Source: Mesorhizobium australicum (GTDB lineage: Bacteria > Pseudomonadota > Alphaproteobacteria > Rhizobiales > Rhizobiaceae). Taken from it: DNA of 64,000 nt. Made by a program: the position numbers and the translations under genes. The notes below the pieces were generated by a model that saw nothing but the letters and a program-made list of their open reading frames with translations, searched no databases and had not been told where the DNA came from. The DNA is taken from the NCBI RefSeq assembly GCF_900177325.1, contig NZ_FXBL01000004.1, forward strand, positions 558,001 to 622,000, in the 5' to 3' direction. Positions 26,702-36,153 of this stretch are shown one piece after another; position 1 is the stretch's first letter; every line of letters starts with the position of its first letter.

Positions 26702-27673
26702 CTAGATGTCGCCGCTCTGCGCGGTCTGCTCATCCCGGGGATTGAGGATCTGGTCGATCACGATCGCCGCCAGAAGGATGAGGCTCTTGAACATGTTCTG
26801 GGCCGTGTAGCCGAGGTTCATGATCGTCATGCCGTTGAGCAGCACGCCGATCAGAAGCGTGCCGACGATGACGTTCCGAACCCCGCCCTTGCCGCCGGCC
26901 AGACCGACGCCGCCGAGCACCACGACGAGGATCACGTCATAGACCAGCGTCGACAGCGCGACGCGCGTGTTCATGCTCGACACCGCGGTCGCCATGACGA
27001 AGCCCGCGATCATCGCAAGCGACGCTGTCATGACATATTGCAGCACGATCAATGGACGCGTTGGCAGGCCTGTGATGCGCGCAGCGAGCGGATTGTCACC
27101 CGCGCCATAGAGGAACCGGCCCCATTTGGTGTAGCGCAGGAACAGATAGACGACCGCGCTCACCACGCCGAAGACGATGACAGGCGCGGGAATGCCGAAC
27201 AGCCGGCCCTGCCCGAGAGCCCATAGCCACCCGCCCTGCGCCGGCAGATAGACGACATCGAGATCGACCATCCAGGTCCGGCCGACGCCATAGACAACGG
27301 TGCCCATCGCCAGCGTGGCGAAGATCGCGGGGATTTCGACGTAGGCGATCAGGATACCGTTCGCGATGCCGACAAGCAGGATGAAGCCGATCGCCAGCAG
27401 CACCGATGAGGTCACCGGCATTCCGCCATTGACCAGTTGGAACGCCCAGCCGACCGACATGACCATGATGCTGACCATCGACAGATCGATGCCCCGCCCG
27501 ATGATCGAGATCGCCATACCGACGCCGAGGATGCCGAGGATCGAGACGCTCTGGATCAGCGAGACGATGTTGCCGACCGAGGTGAAGCCCGGAAGCGTCA
27601 GCGCGAATGACACGAACAGCACGACCGCGATCGCGGCCACGACGTGCTCCTGGCTGATCCGTTCCAGTCTCAT
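26702..27673 (-). CDS. RbsC-type ABC transporter permease
   Basis: The 323-residue integral membrane protein has about nine to ten hydrophobic segments. Conserved motifs are GRGIDLSMVSIMVM (equivalent of GGIDLSVGS) and VVLGGVGLAGGKGGVRNVIVG (the ATPase-contact loop). It is the first gene of the importer operon running to 20864, with 47 bp to the binding-protein gene. Its partner is probably the propeller-fused permease. Confidence 0.9.
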   Translation of the reverse strand: MRLERISQEHVVAAIAVVLFVSFALTLPGFTSVGNIVSLIQSVSILGILGVGMAISIIGRGIDLSMVSIMVMSVGWAFQLVNGGMPVTSSVLLAIGFILLVGIANGILIAYVEIPAIFATLAMGTVVYGVGRTWMVDLDVVYLPAQGGWLWALGQGRLFGIPAPVIVFGVVSAVVYLFLRYTKWGRFLYGAGDNPLAARITGLPTRPLIVLQYVMTASLAMIAGFVMATAVSSMNTRVALSTLVYDVILVVVLGGVGLAGGKGGVRNVIVGTLLIGVLLNGMTIMNLGYTAQNMFKSLILLAAIVIDQILNPRDEQTAQSGDI

Positions 27674-27754
27674 GATCCCCTCCCGTGCTGACTTGGCGCT
27701 TGCCCCAGCGGAATCGGAAGTTTTGATCTACCTTATTTATTATGTTGTCAATAT

Positions 27755-27768
27755 AATGGACGACCATT
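27755..27768. promoter_or_regulatory. Palindrome upstream of the sugar-type ABC operon
   Basis: AATGGACGACCATT has 5-bp arms AATGG/CCATT around four bases, 82 bp upstream of the first permease. Its minus-strand reading TGGTCGTCCA resembles the FadR-type words elsewhere in the cluster but with altered spacing. The surrounding AT-rich sequence (27727-27770) suits a promoter. Confidence 0.4.
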
Positions 27769-27825
27769 AATACATCTTGATCATGCGGCGCGGATTTTCA
27801 GCACATCCGGCTGAATGGCGCGGCG

Positions 27826-28623
27826 CTATCGCGCCGTGAACCCGCCATCAATCACAAGGTCCGCCCCGGTAACGAAACGGGATTCGTCCGACGCCAGATA
27901 AAGCACGCCCCAGGCGATATCGTCCGGCACGCCCATATGCCCGACAGGCTGCAGCGCATCATATTTGCGCCTGAGATCATCCGGGTCCGACGAGCGGGCA
28001 AAAGACCGCTGCACCATCGGCGTGTCGGTGAAGCCGGGACAGACCGAATTGACCCGCACCGCCACGCCCTTCTGCGCGCATGACAGCGCGACGGATTTCG
28101 TCATCAGGCGAACGCCTCCCTTCGACGCGTTGTAGGGAGAGACATCGGCCAGACCGACCATGCCCATGACGGAGGCAATGTTGATGATGGACCCTTGCGC
28201 CGGATCGTTGCGCTCCATCAGGGCGAGCGCGTGCTTCGTCCCGAGAAACACGCCGTCGAGATTGACCGCCATCACGGCGCGCCAGTCTTCGAGAGAGAGT
28301 TCGGTCGGATAGATTCTGGGTATGCTGACGCCAGCGCAATTGACCGCGATGTCGAGGTGACCAAACCTCTCGGCGACCTTTTCCATAGCTCGCCGCCACT
28401 CCGCTTCTGATGTCGTGTCGAGGCGAATGGCGAGGCCCGTGCCGCCTGCTTGCTCGATCTCCTGCAACTGCTGCTGAGAGCCGGCCTCGTCCAGATCGGC
28501 AAGCACAACCCTGGCGCCCTCACTGGCAAGCAATCGCGCGCAGGCCGCGCCGATACCATTGGCTGCACCGGTGACGACTGCCACCTTTCCGTCGACCCGC
28601 CCCGGCTTTGTCGTCTCAGGCAT
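27826..28623 (-). CDS. Short-chain dehydrogenase/reductase
   Basis: This SDR of about 265 residues has cofactor motif GAANGIGA, Asp after beta-2 (LADLDEAG), NCAGVS, catalytic Ser in [11 protein letters not shown] and YNASKGG, and C-terminal [14 protein letters not shown] 28623 overlaps the end of the upstream SDR gene, so the pair is co-translated. It lacks signs of specific substrate; probably an alcohol/ketone interconversion in the pathway. Confidence 0.88.
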   Translation of the reverse strand: MPETTKPGRVDGKVAVVTGAANGIGAACARLLASEGARVVLADLDEAGSQQQLQEIEQAGGTGLAIRLDTTSEAEWRRAMEKVAERFGHLDIAVNCAGVSIPRIYPTELSLEDWRAVMAVNLDGVFLGTKHALALMERNDPAQGSIINIASVMGMVGLADVSPYNASKGGVRLMTKSVALSCAQKGVAVRVNSVCPGFTDTPMVQRSFARSSDPDDLRRKYDALQPVGHMGVPDDIAWGVLYLASDESRFVTGADLVIDGGFTAR

Positions 28624-29335
28624 TGAGCGTCCCGCCATCGACATTGATCGTTTGTCCCGTGACGTAGGATGAGCCGGGTCCGCACAGGAACGTCACCACC
28701 GACGCGACTTCTTCCGCCTCGCCGAACCGCCCCAATGGTATTCCGGCAAGCAGCGCGTCCGACCGATGTTTCAGCACATCCACTGTCATCGATGTGAGGA
28801 TCGCGCTCGGCGCAACGGCGTTCACCAGCGTATGCGGCGCAAACTGCCGGGACAGGCTGCGGGTCAGGCCGACGATGCCGGCCTTGGCCGACGCGTAGGC
28901 GACATAGCCTGCCGTCCCGCGCCTATAGGCGGTCGATGAGCAGAAGACGATTCGCCCGACCTGTGACGTGTCGCGTCGGCTCTGGTAGGCAACCGCCAGA
29001 TCGTAGGCATTGGTGAGGTTCGCCGCCATGGCGCGGTCCCACACATCGTGCCTATCCGCGTCGAGCGGATCGGGCTCGAAGACGCCTGCCATGTGGACAA
29101 GGCCGAACACAGCTCCGCCCGCTGCATCGAGCACGCGCGCCGCTTCGGCCGGGCTGTCGATCGCCGAGACCACAATGTCAGCCGACCCCGTGGGGAAGCC
29201 ATCGCGCACACGTTCCAGCCGCCCTTTGTCGATGTCGACGAGCGTCACCTTGGCGCCAAGTTCGATCAGCTGCCGCGCACAGGCGCTGCCGATGCCTCCC
29301 GCACCACCTGTGATTACAAATCGACGCTCGGCCAT
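28616..29335 (-). CDS. Short-chain dehydrogenase/reductase
   Basis: This SDR of about 239 residues has GGAGGIGS, Asp in LVDIDKGR indicating NAD preference, catalytic Ser/Tyr/Lys in [24 protein letters not shown], and [14 protein letters not shown] 29335 is preferred over 29347 because GGA lies 8 bases upstream. Divergent from the AtuA-like operon across a promoter carrying a perfect FadR-type palindrome. Confidence 0.86.
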   Translation of the reverse strand: MAERRFVITGGAGGIGSACARQLIELGAKVTLVDIDKGRLERVRDGFPTGSADIVVSAIDSPAEAARVLDAAGGAVFGLVHMAGVFEPDPLDADRHDVWDRAMAANLTNAYDLAVAYQSRRDTSQVGRIVFCSSTAYRRGTAGYVAYASAKAGIVGLTRSLSRQFAPHTLVNAVAPSAILTSMTVDVLKHRSDALLAGIPLGRFGEAEEVASVVTFLCGPGSSYVTGQTINVDGGTLNA

Positions 29336-29372
29336 TCTCAATTCCATTTATCAACCAAGCATAATGATAAAA

Positions 29373-29383
29373 TGGTTTGACCA
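29373..29383. promoter_or_regulatory. Perfect FadR-type operator TGGTTTGACCA
   Basis: TGGTTTGACCA fits the FadR/FCD consensus TGGT-N3-ACCA exactly. It lies in the gap between the SDR (start 29335) and the AtuA-like gene (start about 29430). It is the exact reverse complement of the site at 39710-39720. With two FadR-type regulators in the cluster, operator function is likely. Confidence 0.65.
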
Positions 29384-29429
29384 ATGTGTCGAGCATGCTA
29401 GATGCATGGCGTGTTTCATGGTTGAACGC

Positions 29430-30809
29430 ATGTCGCAGCAATCTCCGCAGCCGTCAGATATGGCCGCGCCCTCAGGTCGGGCGATCAGGATCGGTTGTGG
29501 CGCGGGTTTCTCCAACGACAGGATCGAGCCCGCCCGCGATCTCGCCGAGCGCGGAGAACTCGACTTCCTCTTCTTCGAGTGCCTTGCCGAGCGAACACTG
29601 GCGCACAGCCATCTGGCCAGGCGTCGCAACCCGTCGGCGGGCTACATTCCGATGTTGCGCAAGCGCCTCGAAGCCACGCTGCCGGGCTGTCGCGCAGCCC
29701 GCACGCAGATCATCACGAACGCAGGCGCGGCCAATCCCGCCGGCGCCGCCGAATGCGCGGCCGACGTCGCGCGCCAACTGGGCATGACGGGACTGCGCAT
29801 CGCCGTGGTCGAGGGCGACGACGTGCTGGACCTTCTGGAGCCGGCAACGCCGCTGCTCGAAGGCGGCCGCCTTGGCGACCATACCGGCGAGCCCATCTGC
29901 GCCAATGCCTATCTCGGCGCAAATGTCATCGCTGACGCGCTGGACGCGGAGGCCGACATCGTCATCGCGGGCCGTGTGGCCGATCCCTCGCTGGTGCTTG
30001 GCCCACTGATCCACGCGCATGGCTGGAGCCAGTCAGACTGGGAAAGGCTCGGCGCCGGCACGCTCGTCGGCCATCTTCTGGAATGCAGCACGCAGGTGAC
30101 CGGCGGCTATTTCGCCGATCCGGGCGTCAAGGAGGTCAGCAACCTCGCCTTTGTCGGCTTTCCCATCGCCGAGGTCAGCCCGACCGGCGCAGCGACGATC
30201 ACCAAGCTGAACGGAACCGGTGGCTGTGTCACACGCAGCACGGTCATCGAACAGCTCTTCTACGAGATGCATGACCCGTCTGCCTATCTGACACCCGATG
30301 TCTCGGCGGATTTCACCAGGGTCGCCATCACTGACCGGGGCAATGATCGCGTCGACGTCAGCAATGCGGCTGGCCGGCGCGCACCGGACAATTACAAGGT
30401 AACAATCGGCTTTGACGGCGGCTTCTTCGCCGAATCCGAAATCGGTTATGCGGGCCATGGGGCTGCCAATCGCGCCCGCTATGCAGCCGAAATCTTGTGC
30501 GAACGGATGGCTGTGCTGCATGGCATTCGCGACATGCGCATCGATCTGATTGGCGTCGCTTCACAACACGCAACCGCAAGACCTGACGATTGCAACGCTG
30601 ATGGGCGTGACGTGCGGATGCGCGCAGCCCTGCGAACGTCCGACAAGGATCTTGCAGAGGCCCTGCTGATGGAAATGGAGACGCTCTGGATCGCAGGGCC
30701 GGCCGGCGGCGGCGGCGTTCGCGGACGCGTCTTGCCGTCGATCGTCACGCGATCGGCGCTTGTTCCGCGCGAGCGTGTGAAGCCACGGTTCACCATGATG
30801 GTCTCATGA
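29430..30809 (+). CDS. AtuA-like protein (DUF1446)
   Basis: About 459 residues of the acyclic-terpene-utilisation AtuA family: RIGCGAGFSNDRIEPARDLAERGELDFLFFECLAERT, NAGAANPAGAAECAADVA, ADIVIAGRVADPSLVLGPL, GHLLECSTQVTGGYFAD, TKLNGTGGCVT. AtuA is required for citronellol/geraniol catabolism in Pseudomonas, but its reaction is not established. Start uncertain: ATGs at 29406, 29418, 29430 and 29460 are in frame and none has a strong RBS. The longer frame upstream runs antisense through the SDR. Coupled by ATGA to the next gene. Confidence 0.85.
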   Translation: MSQQSPQPSDMAAPSGRAIRIGCGAGFSNDRIEPARDLAERGELDFLFFECLAERTLAHSHLARRRNPSAGYIPMLRKRLEATLPGCRAARTQIITNAGAANPAGAAECAADVARQLGMTGLRIAVVEGDDVLDLLEPATPLLEGGRLGDHTGEPICANAYLGANVIADALDAEADIVIAGRVADPSLVLGPLIHAHGWSQSDWERLGAGTLVGHLLECSTQVTGGYFADPGVKEVSNLAFVGFPIAEVSPTGAATITKLNGTGGCVTRSTVIEQLFYEMHDPSAYLTPDVSADFTRVAITDRGNDRVDVSNAAGRRAPDNYKVTIGFDGGFFAESEIGYAGHGAANRARYAAEILCERMAVLHGIRDMRIDLIGVASQHATARPDDCNADGRDVRMRAALRTSDKDLAEALLMEMETLWIAGPAGGGGVRGRVLPSIVTRSALVPRERVKPRFTMMVS

Positions 30810-31135
30810 CAGAGACCCGGCTCGGTGACATCGCAACCGCGCGCGCAGGCGACAAGGGCGACACCTCCAACATCGCCGTGTTCGTGAGAGACCTTGCGCA
30901 TTATCCAGCCGTCGAGCGTCAGCTCGACGCGGACCGGGTGGCCGCGTCCTATCCCGATCTCTTTCGCGGACCCGTGACACGCTATTGCGTGCCGCATCTC
31001 GGTGTCCTGAATTTCGTTATCGAAAACGGGCTTGAAGGAGGCGTGAATTCCTCCCTCAATCTCGACGCGCATGGAAAGTCGTTCTCCTTCCTGCTGCTCG
31101 ACTTGACGGTCGACCTGCCGGACGGAGCTGGTTGA
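30806..31135 (+). CDS. Small AtuA C-terminal-domain-like protein
   Basis: This 109-residue protein begins TRLGDIATARAGDKGDTSNIAVFVRD, the hallmark of the ferredoxin-fold domain that forms the C-terminus of many AtuA proteins. Here it is a separate gene overlapping the AtuA-like gene by four bases, so the two subunits are probably made together and form a complex. No catalytic activity is known to me for this domain. Confidence 0.8.
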   Translation: MTETRLGDIATARAGDKGDTSNIAVFVRDLAHYPAVERQLDADRVAASYPDLFRGPVTRYCVPHLGVLNFVIENGLEGGVNSSLNLDAHGKSFSFLLLDLTVDLPDGAG

Positions 31136-31154
31136 TCATTTGGGAGGAAATACA

Positions 31155-32213
31155 ATGAGACTCTGGGCCGTCGTCAAGAATGGGCAGCCGCTTGAATGTC
31201 TGGAGGTCGCGACCCCCGAGCCGAAGGGCACCGAGGTCGTACTCGAGGTGACGTATTGCGGCGTCTGCCATTCGGATTTGCACTTCTGGAAGGGAACCTA
31301 CGATCTCGGCGGCGGCAAGGTGATGACGCTCACTGACCGCGGCGTTCAGTTGCCGCGTGCGCCCGGTCATGAACCGGCCGGCCGCGTGGTCGCCGTCGGC
31401 CCGGACGCCAAGGGCGTCGCGATCGGCGACCGTTGCGTGATCTTCCCGTGGATGGGTTGCGGCGAGTGCTGGCGCTGCAAGAGCGGCGACGAAAACCTCT
31501 GCGACAAGCCGGCCGCAATTGGCGTCATCCGCCACGGCGGCTTCGGCTCACACATCGTCGCGCCGCACCCGCGCTATCTGTTCGACTATGGCAATGTCGA
31601 TCCGGCCAGCGCGGCGACCTATGCCTGCTCGGGCATCACCGTCTATTCTGCGATCAACAAGTTCCGTCCGCTTCACAAGGACCGCCCGATGCTCCTCATC
31701 GGCGCAGGCGGTCTCGGTCTTGCGGCCATGGCCATGCTGCGCGCACTCGACCACACCGGCGACATCATCGTCGTCGACATCGCCGAGGACAAGCGGCAGG
31801 CCGCACTCGACGAAGGCGCAGTGGCTGCCATCGACGGCCGGGCGCCGGACGCGGTCGCGCAGGTCCAGGCGGCAGCCGGCGGCGCGCTTCTTCAGGCGAT
31901 GGACTTCGTCAACAATGGCGCGACGGTGACGATGGCGATGGAGGCGCTCGGGCGCGGAGGCCAGCTCGTGCTCGTCGGCGTCGCGGGCGGCGAGATTCCG
32001 CTCTCCGTCTCCAGCCTCATCTTCAGGCCGCGTGCGATCATCGGATCGGCGACCGGAAGCCTGAACGACCTCAAGGCCGTGCTCGATCTCGCCAAGTCGG
32101 GCAAGCTCAAGCCGACACCGGTCGAGCGGATGCCGAAGGACAAGGCCAACGAGGCGATGGAAAAACTGCATTCCGGCCATGTCAAGGGTCGGTTGGTACT
32201 CGAGGGCGCCTGA
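31155..32213 (+). CDS. Zinc-dependent alcohol dehydrogenase
   Basis: The 352-residue MDR protein has catalytic zinc ligand and proton-relay region YCGVCHSDLHFWKG, GHEPAGRVVAVG, a complete structural-zinc lobe (GCGECWRCKSGDENLCDKP) and Rossmann motif GAGGLGLAAM with Asp in VVDIAEDKRQ for NAD. ATG 31155 follows GGGAGGAAATACA. It is third in the AtuA operon and probably oxidises a primary or secondary alcohol formed after ester or lactone opening. Confidence 0.9.
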   Translation: MRLWAVVKNGQPLECLEVATPEPKGTEVVLEVTYCGVCHSDLHFWKGTYDLGGGKVMTLTDRGVQLPRAPGHEPAGRVVAVGPDAKGVAIGDRCVIFPWMGCGECWRCKSGDENLCDKPAAIGVIRHGGFGSHIVAPHPRYLFDYGNVDPASAATYACSGITVYSAINKFRPLHKDRPMLLIGAGGLGLAAMAMLRALDHTGDIIVVDIAEDKRQAALDEGAVAAIDGRAPDAVAQVQAAAGGALLQAMDFVNNGATVTMAMEALGRGGQLVLVGVAGGEIPLSVSSLIFRPRAIIGSATGSLNDLKAVLDLAKSGKLKPTPVERMPKDKANEAMEKLHSGHVKGRLVLEGA

Positions 32214-32240
32214 GAATGCGTCTTTTGCGGTCGGGCCGAG

Positions 32241-32954
32241 CTATTCGCTCGACCGCAGGATGGACGAATAGGCGGTGAGATGTTTCTCCATGCCGCGTGC
32301 CGCCGCCGCCTCGTCCTGCCGCTCGATCGCCGCCATCACTTCGGCATGCGCCATGACGGCCGCCCTGCGCGTTTCGGGCGTGGTCACGACTTCATAGCCT
32401 GTCGCCTCATAGACCGGGGTGGAGATCGCCTCCATCAGTGCCGTCAGCGGCTCGTTCCGGCTCATGCTCGCCACCGCCAGATGCCACTGGAAATTGACGC
32501 GCCTGTAGCGCTGGATGTCGTCGGTCGACGCTTCGAATTTTCGATGCAGGTCGCGCAGGATATCCAGTTCCTGCTCGGTGCGGTTCCGCGCGGTCAGCTT
32601 GGCGAGCATCGGCTCCACCGCGATGCGGCAGTCGAGCAGCGCCTCGAGACTGACCCCGTTGGTCCGCACGAACAGTTCCGTCGAACGCGCCAGATCGGTG
32701 CGCTTCGGCACCGTCACGCGCGCGCCGCCGGAGCGCCCTGCCCTGATCTCGATAAGTCCTTCGGTCTCGAGGATCTTCAGCGCCTCGCGAACCGAACCCC
32801 GGCTCAATCCCGATTCGGCGACGAGGTCGCGCTCGGGCGGCAACAGATCGCCGGAGGCGAATTCGCCCTGAATGATGAGGTCGCGAAGCCTAGTTGCAAG
32901 CAGGCCCGACGCCTTTGGAACCACGACGCGATCGATCTGATATTCCGAGGTCAT
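32241..32954 (-). CDS. FadR-subfamily GntR transcriptional regulator (regulator 2)
   Basis: This protein of about 237 residues has winged-helix PPERDLVAESGLSRGSVREALKILETEGLIEIRAGRSGGARVTVPKR and an FCD domain (NFQWHLAVASMSRNEPLTALMEAI, MAHAEVMAAIERQDE). It is a paralogue of regulator 1: the segments GRSGGxxVT and ELFVRTxG are shared. ATG 32954 gives the conventional N-terminus. Convergent with the ADH gene, divergent from the TRAP operon. It presumably binds the TGGTC-type palindromes in this cluster. Confidence 0.9.
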   Translation of the reverse strand: MTSEYQIDRVVVPKASGLLATRLRDLIIQGEFASGDLLPPERDLVAESGLSRGSVREALKILETEGLIEIRAGRSGGARVTVPKRTDLARSTELFVRTNGVSLEALLDCRIAVEPMLAKLTARNRTEQELDILRDLHRKFEASTDDIQRYRRVNFQWHLAVASMSRNEPLTALMEAISTPVYEATGYEVVTTPETRRAAVMAHAEVMAAIERQDEAAAARGMEKHLTAYSSILRSSE

Positions 32955-33023
32955 CCAACTCTCAGCTTTGCACATTGGGTGTGCGTGGATGTGTCCATAC
33001 AGCCGCAAGCGGTTGATGCGCAA

Positions 33024-33034
33024 TGGTCTAGCCG
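33024..33034. promoter_or_regulatory. Possible FadR-type site upstream of regulator 2
   Basis: TGGTCTAGCCG lies 70 bp upstream of the regulator 2 start and matches the TGGTCnGACCA consensus in its first half only. Candidate autoregulatory site. Confidence 0.3.
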
Positions 33035-33145
33035 AAAACACATTTCCATAACCAGCCGCTCAATCGGTTACAATTTCGGCTTTCCACGAAAAATGGTCCC
33101 CAATCGCCGAATCCGACTGGACCTCGCACGGCGCAATGTATTAAA

Positions 33146-33155
33146 TGTCAGACCA
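33146..33155. promoter_or_regulatory. FadR-type site upstream of the TRAP operon
   Basis: TGTCAGACCA, minus-strand TGGTCTGACA, lies 50 bp upstream of the first TRAP binding-protein gene in an AT-rich stretch (33135-33182). It carries the GTC-A-GAC core of the FadR consensus and differs from it mainly by a missing outer G. Confidence 0.5.
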
Positions 33156-33205
33156 ACAGCAAAAATAAATCATTTACATATCGTGCCATTCTCTGGGAGG
33201 AGCCA

Positions 33206-34348
33206 ATGCACATCGTGAAGACCACCCTGGCGGCGCTTGCTTACGCTGCTTTTGCCACCACAGCGCAGGCTGAAACGCGCCTGTCTCTGACATCAGGTTT
33301 CCCGCCCGGATCGATTCCGCCGGTCGCGCATCAGCAACTGGCAGACTGGCTGGCCGCAAACAGCGACCTCAAGCTCGACGTGACGGCCATGACCCTCCTG
33401 AGCCTTCCGGAGACGTCGGCAGGCCTTCGCGACGGCATCGCCGACATGGCCTACATGCTCACGCAGTACTATCCAGCCGAGTACAAGGAATCGAACCTTG
33501 CCGGCGACATGACCATGCTAACCACGGTTGGCACCAAGACGGACGTGCCGGGCCTCGTCATGTCAGCCGCATTCGCCGAATACGTCGCGCTGAATTGCGA
33601 TGGCTGCCAGACCGAATTCAAGGCGCAGAACCATGTGTTCCTGGGTTCGGGTGCGAGCTCGGCCTACGCGCTAGTCTGCCGCTTGCCGATCAACACGGTC
33701 GCCGATCTCAAGGGCAAGAAGTTCCGCGTAGGCGGTGGCAATTTCGGCCGCTGGGCGGAGTATTTTGGCGGCACGAAGGTAACGATGCCCGGCGCCGAGA
33801 TGTTCGAGGCACTGAGCCAGGGGGTGGTCGACTGCTCGACACTTTCCACGCCTGAATTGGTCAACTGGCAGCTGTTCGACGTGACCAAGGCGGTCGTTCT
33901 CGGCGCACCCGGCGGCGTCTACGGCGCGGTCGCATCCAACAACATCAACCGCGACAAGTGGAAGAGCCTGACCAATGAGGAGCGCACGGCTCTGCTCAAG
34001 GGTGCAGGTATCGTCACCGCCGGCGTGGCGATTGGCTACCAGCAGCAGGCGGCAGCCGCCGAGAAGATTGCCAAGGAAAAGGGCATCCCTGTTGAGCCGG
34101 CTTCGGCTGAGCTGCAAGCGGCGTCAGACGCATTTGTCACGGAAGACATGAAGGCCGTCGCCAAGCAGTTCACCGACACCTACGGCCTCAAGGAGGTCGA
34201 CGCGAAGATGAAGACCATCGGCGACCTCATCGAGAAGTGGAAGGGCAAGCTGCAGGGCGTCGATATCTCGACCAACCAACCCTATGCCGACCTCCTCTGG
34301 ACCGAGATCTACTCGAAGCTCGATCCCGCCACCTACGGCATGGACTGA
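33206..34348 (+). CDS. TRAP transporter substrate-binding protein, DctP family (copy 1)
   Basis: The 380-residue periplasmic receptor has signal peptide MHIVKTTLAALAYAAFATTAQA. The DctP-type core includes the carboxylate-binding region, KGKKFRVGGGNFGRWAEYFGGTKVTMPGAEMFEALSQGVVDCST. RBS GGGAGGAGCC. TRAP systems import organic acids with a sodium gradient. It shares the ending EIYSKLDPATYGM with copy 2, so the pair arose by tandem duplication. Confidence 0.9.
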   Translation: MHIVKTTLAALAYAAFATTAQAETRLSLTSGFPPGSIPPVAHQQLADWLAANSDLKLDVTAMTLLSLPETSAGLRDGIADMAYMLTQYYPAEYKESNLAGDMTMLTTVGTKTDVPGLVMSAAFAEYVALNCDGCQTEFKAQNHVFLGSGASSAYALVCRLPINTVADLKGKKFRVGGGNFGRWAEYFGGTKVTMPGAEMFEALSQGVVDCSTLSTPELVNWQLFDVTKAVVLGAPGGVYGAVASNNINRDKWKSLTNEERTALLKGAGIVTAGVAIGYQQQAAAAEKIAKEKGIPVEPASAELQAASDAFVTEDMKAVAKQFTDTYGLKEVDAKMKTIGDLIEKWKGKLQGVDISTNQPYADLLWTEIYSKLDPATYGMD

Positions 34349-34359
34349 CACGCATTGCC

Positions 34360-34379
34360 GGGGTGCGCCACCGCACCCC
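34360..34379. other. Intercistronic hairpin between the two TRAP receptor genes
   Basis: GGGGTGCG and CGCACCCC pair around a 4-base loop, 12 bp after the copy 1 stop. No T-run follows, so it is more likely an mRNA stabiliser that raises receptor 1 levels than a full terminator. Confidence 0.5.
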
Positions 34380-34415
34380 CGCCCACGCCTGCAAATATCA
34401 ATCGGAACATTGATC

Positions 34416-35555
34416 ATGCGTCGCATCGCCATCACGTCGACCCTCGCCCTGATGACTGCCCTGACCACGTCGGCCATGGCGCAGGACAAGCCGCTGAAGC
34501 TTTCGTCCGGCTTCCCGCCGGTTGCCGTGCCGCCGATCGCCTACAAGACGGTTGCGGAATGGCTTGCGGCCAGCTCGGCCTTCAAGGCCGAGGTCTTCTC
34601 GATGACGCTGCTCAGCCTGCAAGAAACATCGGCCGGCATCCGCGACGGCATCACAGACGTCGGCTATGTGCTGACGCCCTATTCGCCTGCGGAGTTCTCG
34701 GAAATGAACCTCGCGGCCGATATGTCGATGCTGGTCACGACTGGAACGCAGGCGCCGAACATGGCGATGTCAGGAGCGATCGTCGAATATGTCACACTGA
34801 ATTGTCCGGATTGCCAGGATGAATTCACCGCCCAGAACCAAGTGTTCCTGGGTGGTGGCGCATCGACCGCCTATTCGCTCGTCTGCAAGGATCCCATCAA
34901 CACGATCGCCGAGATTCGCGGCAAATCGATCCGCGTCGGCGCGCCGGTGTTCGGGCGCTGGGTGGAAAAGTTCGGCGGCACCAAGGCCTCGATACCCGGC
35001 TCGGAAATGTTCGAGGCGCTGAGCCAGGGCGTTGTCCAGTGCACCATGGTCGGCACGCCCGATGTCGTAAACTTCCAGCTTCAGGACGTTGTGAAGTCCA
35101 TCATGGTCGGCGCGCCCGGCGGCGTCTTCGGCGGCACCGCCTCGATGAATGTGAACCTCGACCTGTGGCGCAGCCTTACCGACGAAGAGCGCAGAACGCT
35201 CATCCAGGCGGGCTCGCTCATGACGGCTGAAGTCAATGCCGGCTACAACCGCCAGGCAGTCGATGCCGAGAAGTCCATCCGCGACAAAGGTATCGCGATG
35301 GTCAACGCCACTGACGAGTTCGTCGCCGCGACGAATGACTTCGTCAGGGAGGACATGAAGACGATCCGGCAGCAGTTCACCTCCCTCTACGGCGTCAACG
35401 ATGTCGCGAAGAAAATGGCCACTATCACGACGCTGGTCGACAAATGGAAGGTCAAGCTGGAGGGGGTCGATCCCACGGACGGCGAGGCTTACCGCAAGCT
35501 CCTTTGGAAGGAGATCTATTCCAAGCTCGATCCCGCCACTTACGGGATGAAGTAG
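34416..35555 (+). CDS. TRAP transporter substrate-binding protein, DctP family (copy 2)
   Basis: The 379-residue receptor starts at ATG 34416 (MRRIAITSTLALMTALTTSAMAQ signal peptide). It aligns without obvious gaps to copy 1 (SGFPPVAVPPIAYKTVAEW; IRGKSIRVGAPVFGRWVEKFGGTKASIPGSEMFEALSQGVVQCT). Differences around the ligand pocket suggest a related but distinct ligand. The 3' end abuts the DctQ gene (2 bp gap), so this copy may be the primary partner. Confidence 0.9.
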   Translation: MRRIAITSTLALMTALTTSAMAQDKPLKLSSGFPPVAVPPIAYKTVAEWLAASSAFKAEVFSMTLLSLQETSAGIRDGITDVGYVLTPYSPAEFSEMNLAADMSMLVTTGTQAPNMAMSGAIVEYVTLNCPDCQDEFTAQNQVFLGGGASTAYSLVCKDPINTIAEIRGKSIRVGAPVFGRWVEKFGGTKASIPGSEMFEALSQGVVQCTMVGTPDVVNFQLQDVVKSIMVGAPGGVFGGTASMNVNLDLWRSLTDEERRTLIQAGSLMTAEVNAGYNRQAVDAEKSIRDKGIAMVNATDEFVAATNDFVREDMKTIRQQFTSLYGVNDVAKKMATITTLVDKWKVKLEGVDPTDGEAYRKLLWKEIYSKLDPATYGMK

Positions 35556-35557
35556 CG

Positions 35558-36124
35558 ATGGAAGACGTCGTTCCCGGCGAAAACACGCCTGAACCGCCAC
35601 GGCCCGCAGCCTTTCCCGTTCGCATACTCGGTCGCCTCATCGACGTTACGACCGTCGTCGGCGCAGTCGCTGTCGCGCTGATGATGACGCACATCGCAAT
35701 CGACGTGTTAGCAAAATACGTGTTCGGCATGCCGCTGCCCGGCACGATCACCGTCGTTTCGAACTATTATATGATTGTTGTCGCGTTCCTCCCGTTGGCA
35801 TTCACGGAGCGGGTCAACGGGCATATCTCCGTCGAAGTCTTGACGGAGCACTTCCCGATGGGGCTCCAGCGCGCGCTCAACATCGCTGCGATGTTGATGG
35901 CGGCCTTCATTATTGGCGCCCTCGCGTGGCAATCCTGGCTCGATGCCGAGCGCGCCAGGGACATCGGCACCTTCGAGATCGAACACGACGCGAAGCTGCT
36001 GACCTGGCCCGCGCGCTACCTGTTGCCCATCGGCTGCGCCCTGATGGCGCTCACGTTCGTCGCCAAGATTCTGCTGGCGCTGCGGCGTGGCGCGGCCCAG
36101 CCGCTCAACAGGCCCTTCTTCTAA
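35558..36124 (+). CDS. TRAP transporter small membrane subunit (DctQ)
   Basis: The 188-residue protein has four hydrophobic segments and the DctQ-type central sequence MTHIAIDVLAKYVFGMPLPGTITVVSNYYMIVVAFLPLAFTERVNGHISVEVL. Starts at ATG 35558, two bases after the receptor stop. It scaffolds the DctM permease. Confidence 0.88.
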   Translation: MEDVVPGENTPEPPRPAAFPVRILGRLIDVTTVVGAVAVALMMTHIAIDVLAKYVFGMPLPGTITVVSNYYMIVVAFLPLAFTERVNGHISVEVLTEHFPMGLQRALNIAAMLMAAFIIGALAWQSWLDAERARDIGTFEIEHDAKLLTWPARYLLPIGCALMALTFVAKILLALRRGAAQPLNRPFF

Positions 36125-36153
36125 ATACTATAGTCTCGGACCGGGAGGACGGT

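Noticed and set aside
29010..29405. N-terminal extension of the AtuA-like frame
   Set aside because: It runs antisense through the SDR and across the operator; translation probably starts between 29406 and 29460.
32227..32256. Possible terminator between ADH and regulator 2 (GCGGTCG/CGACCGC arms)
   Set aside because: The arms overlap the regulator stop region, the loop is long and no T-run follows on either strand.
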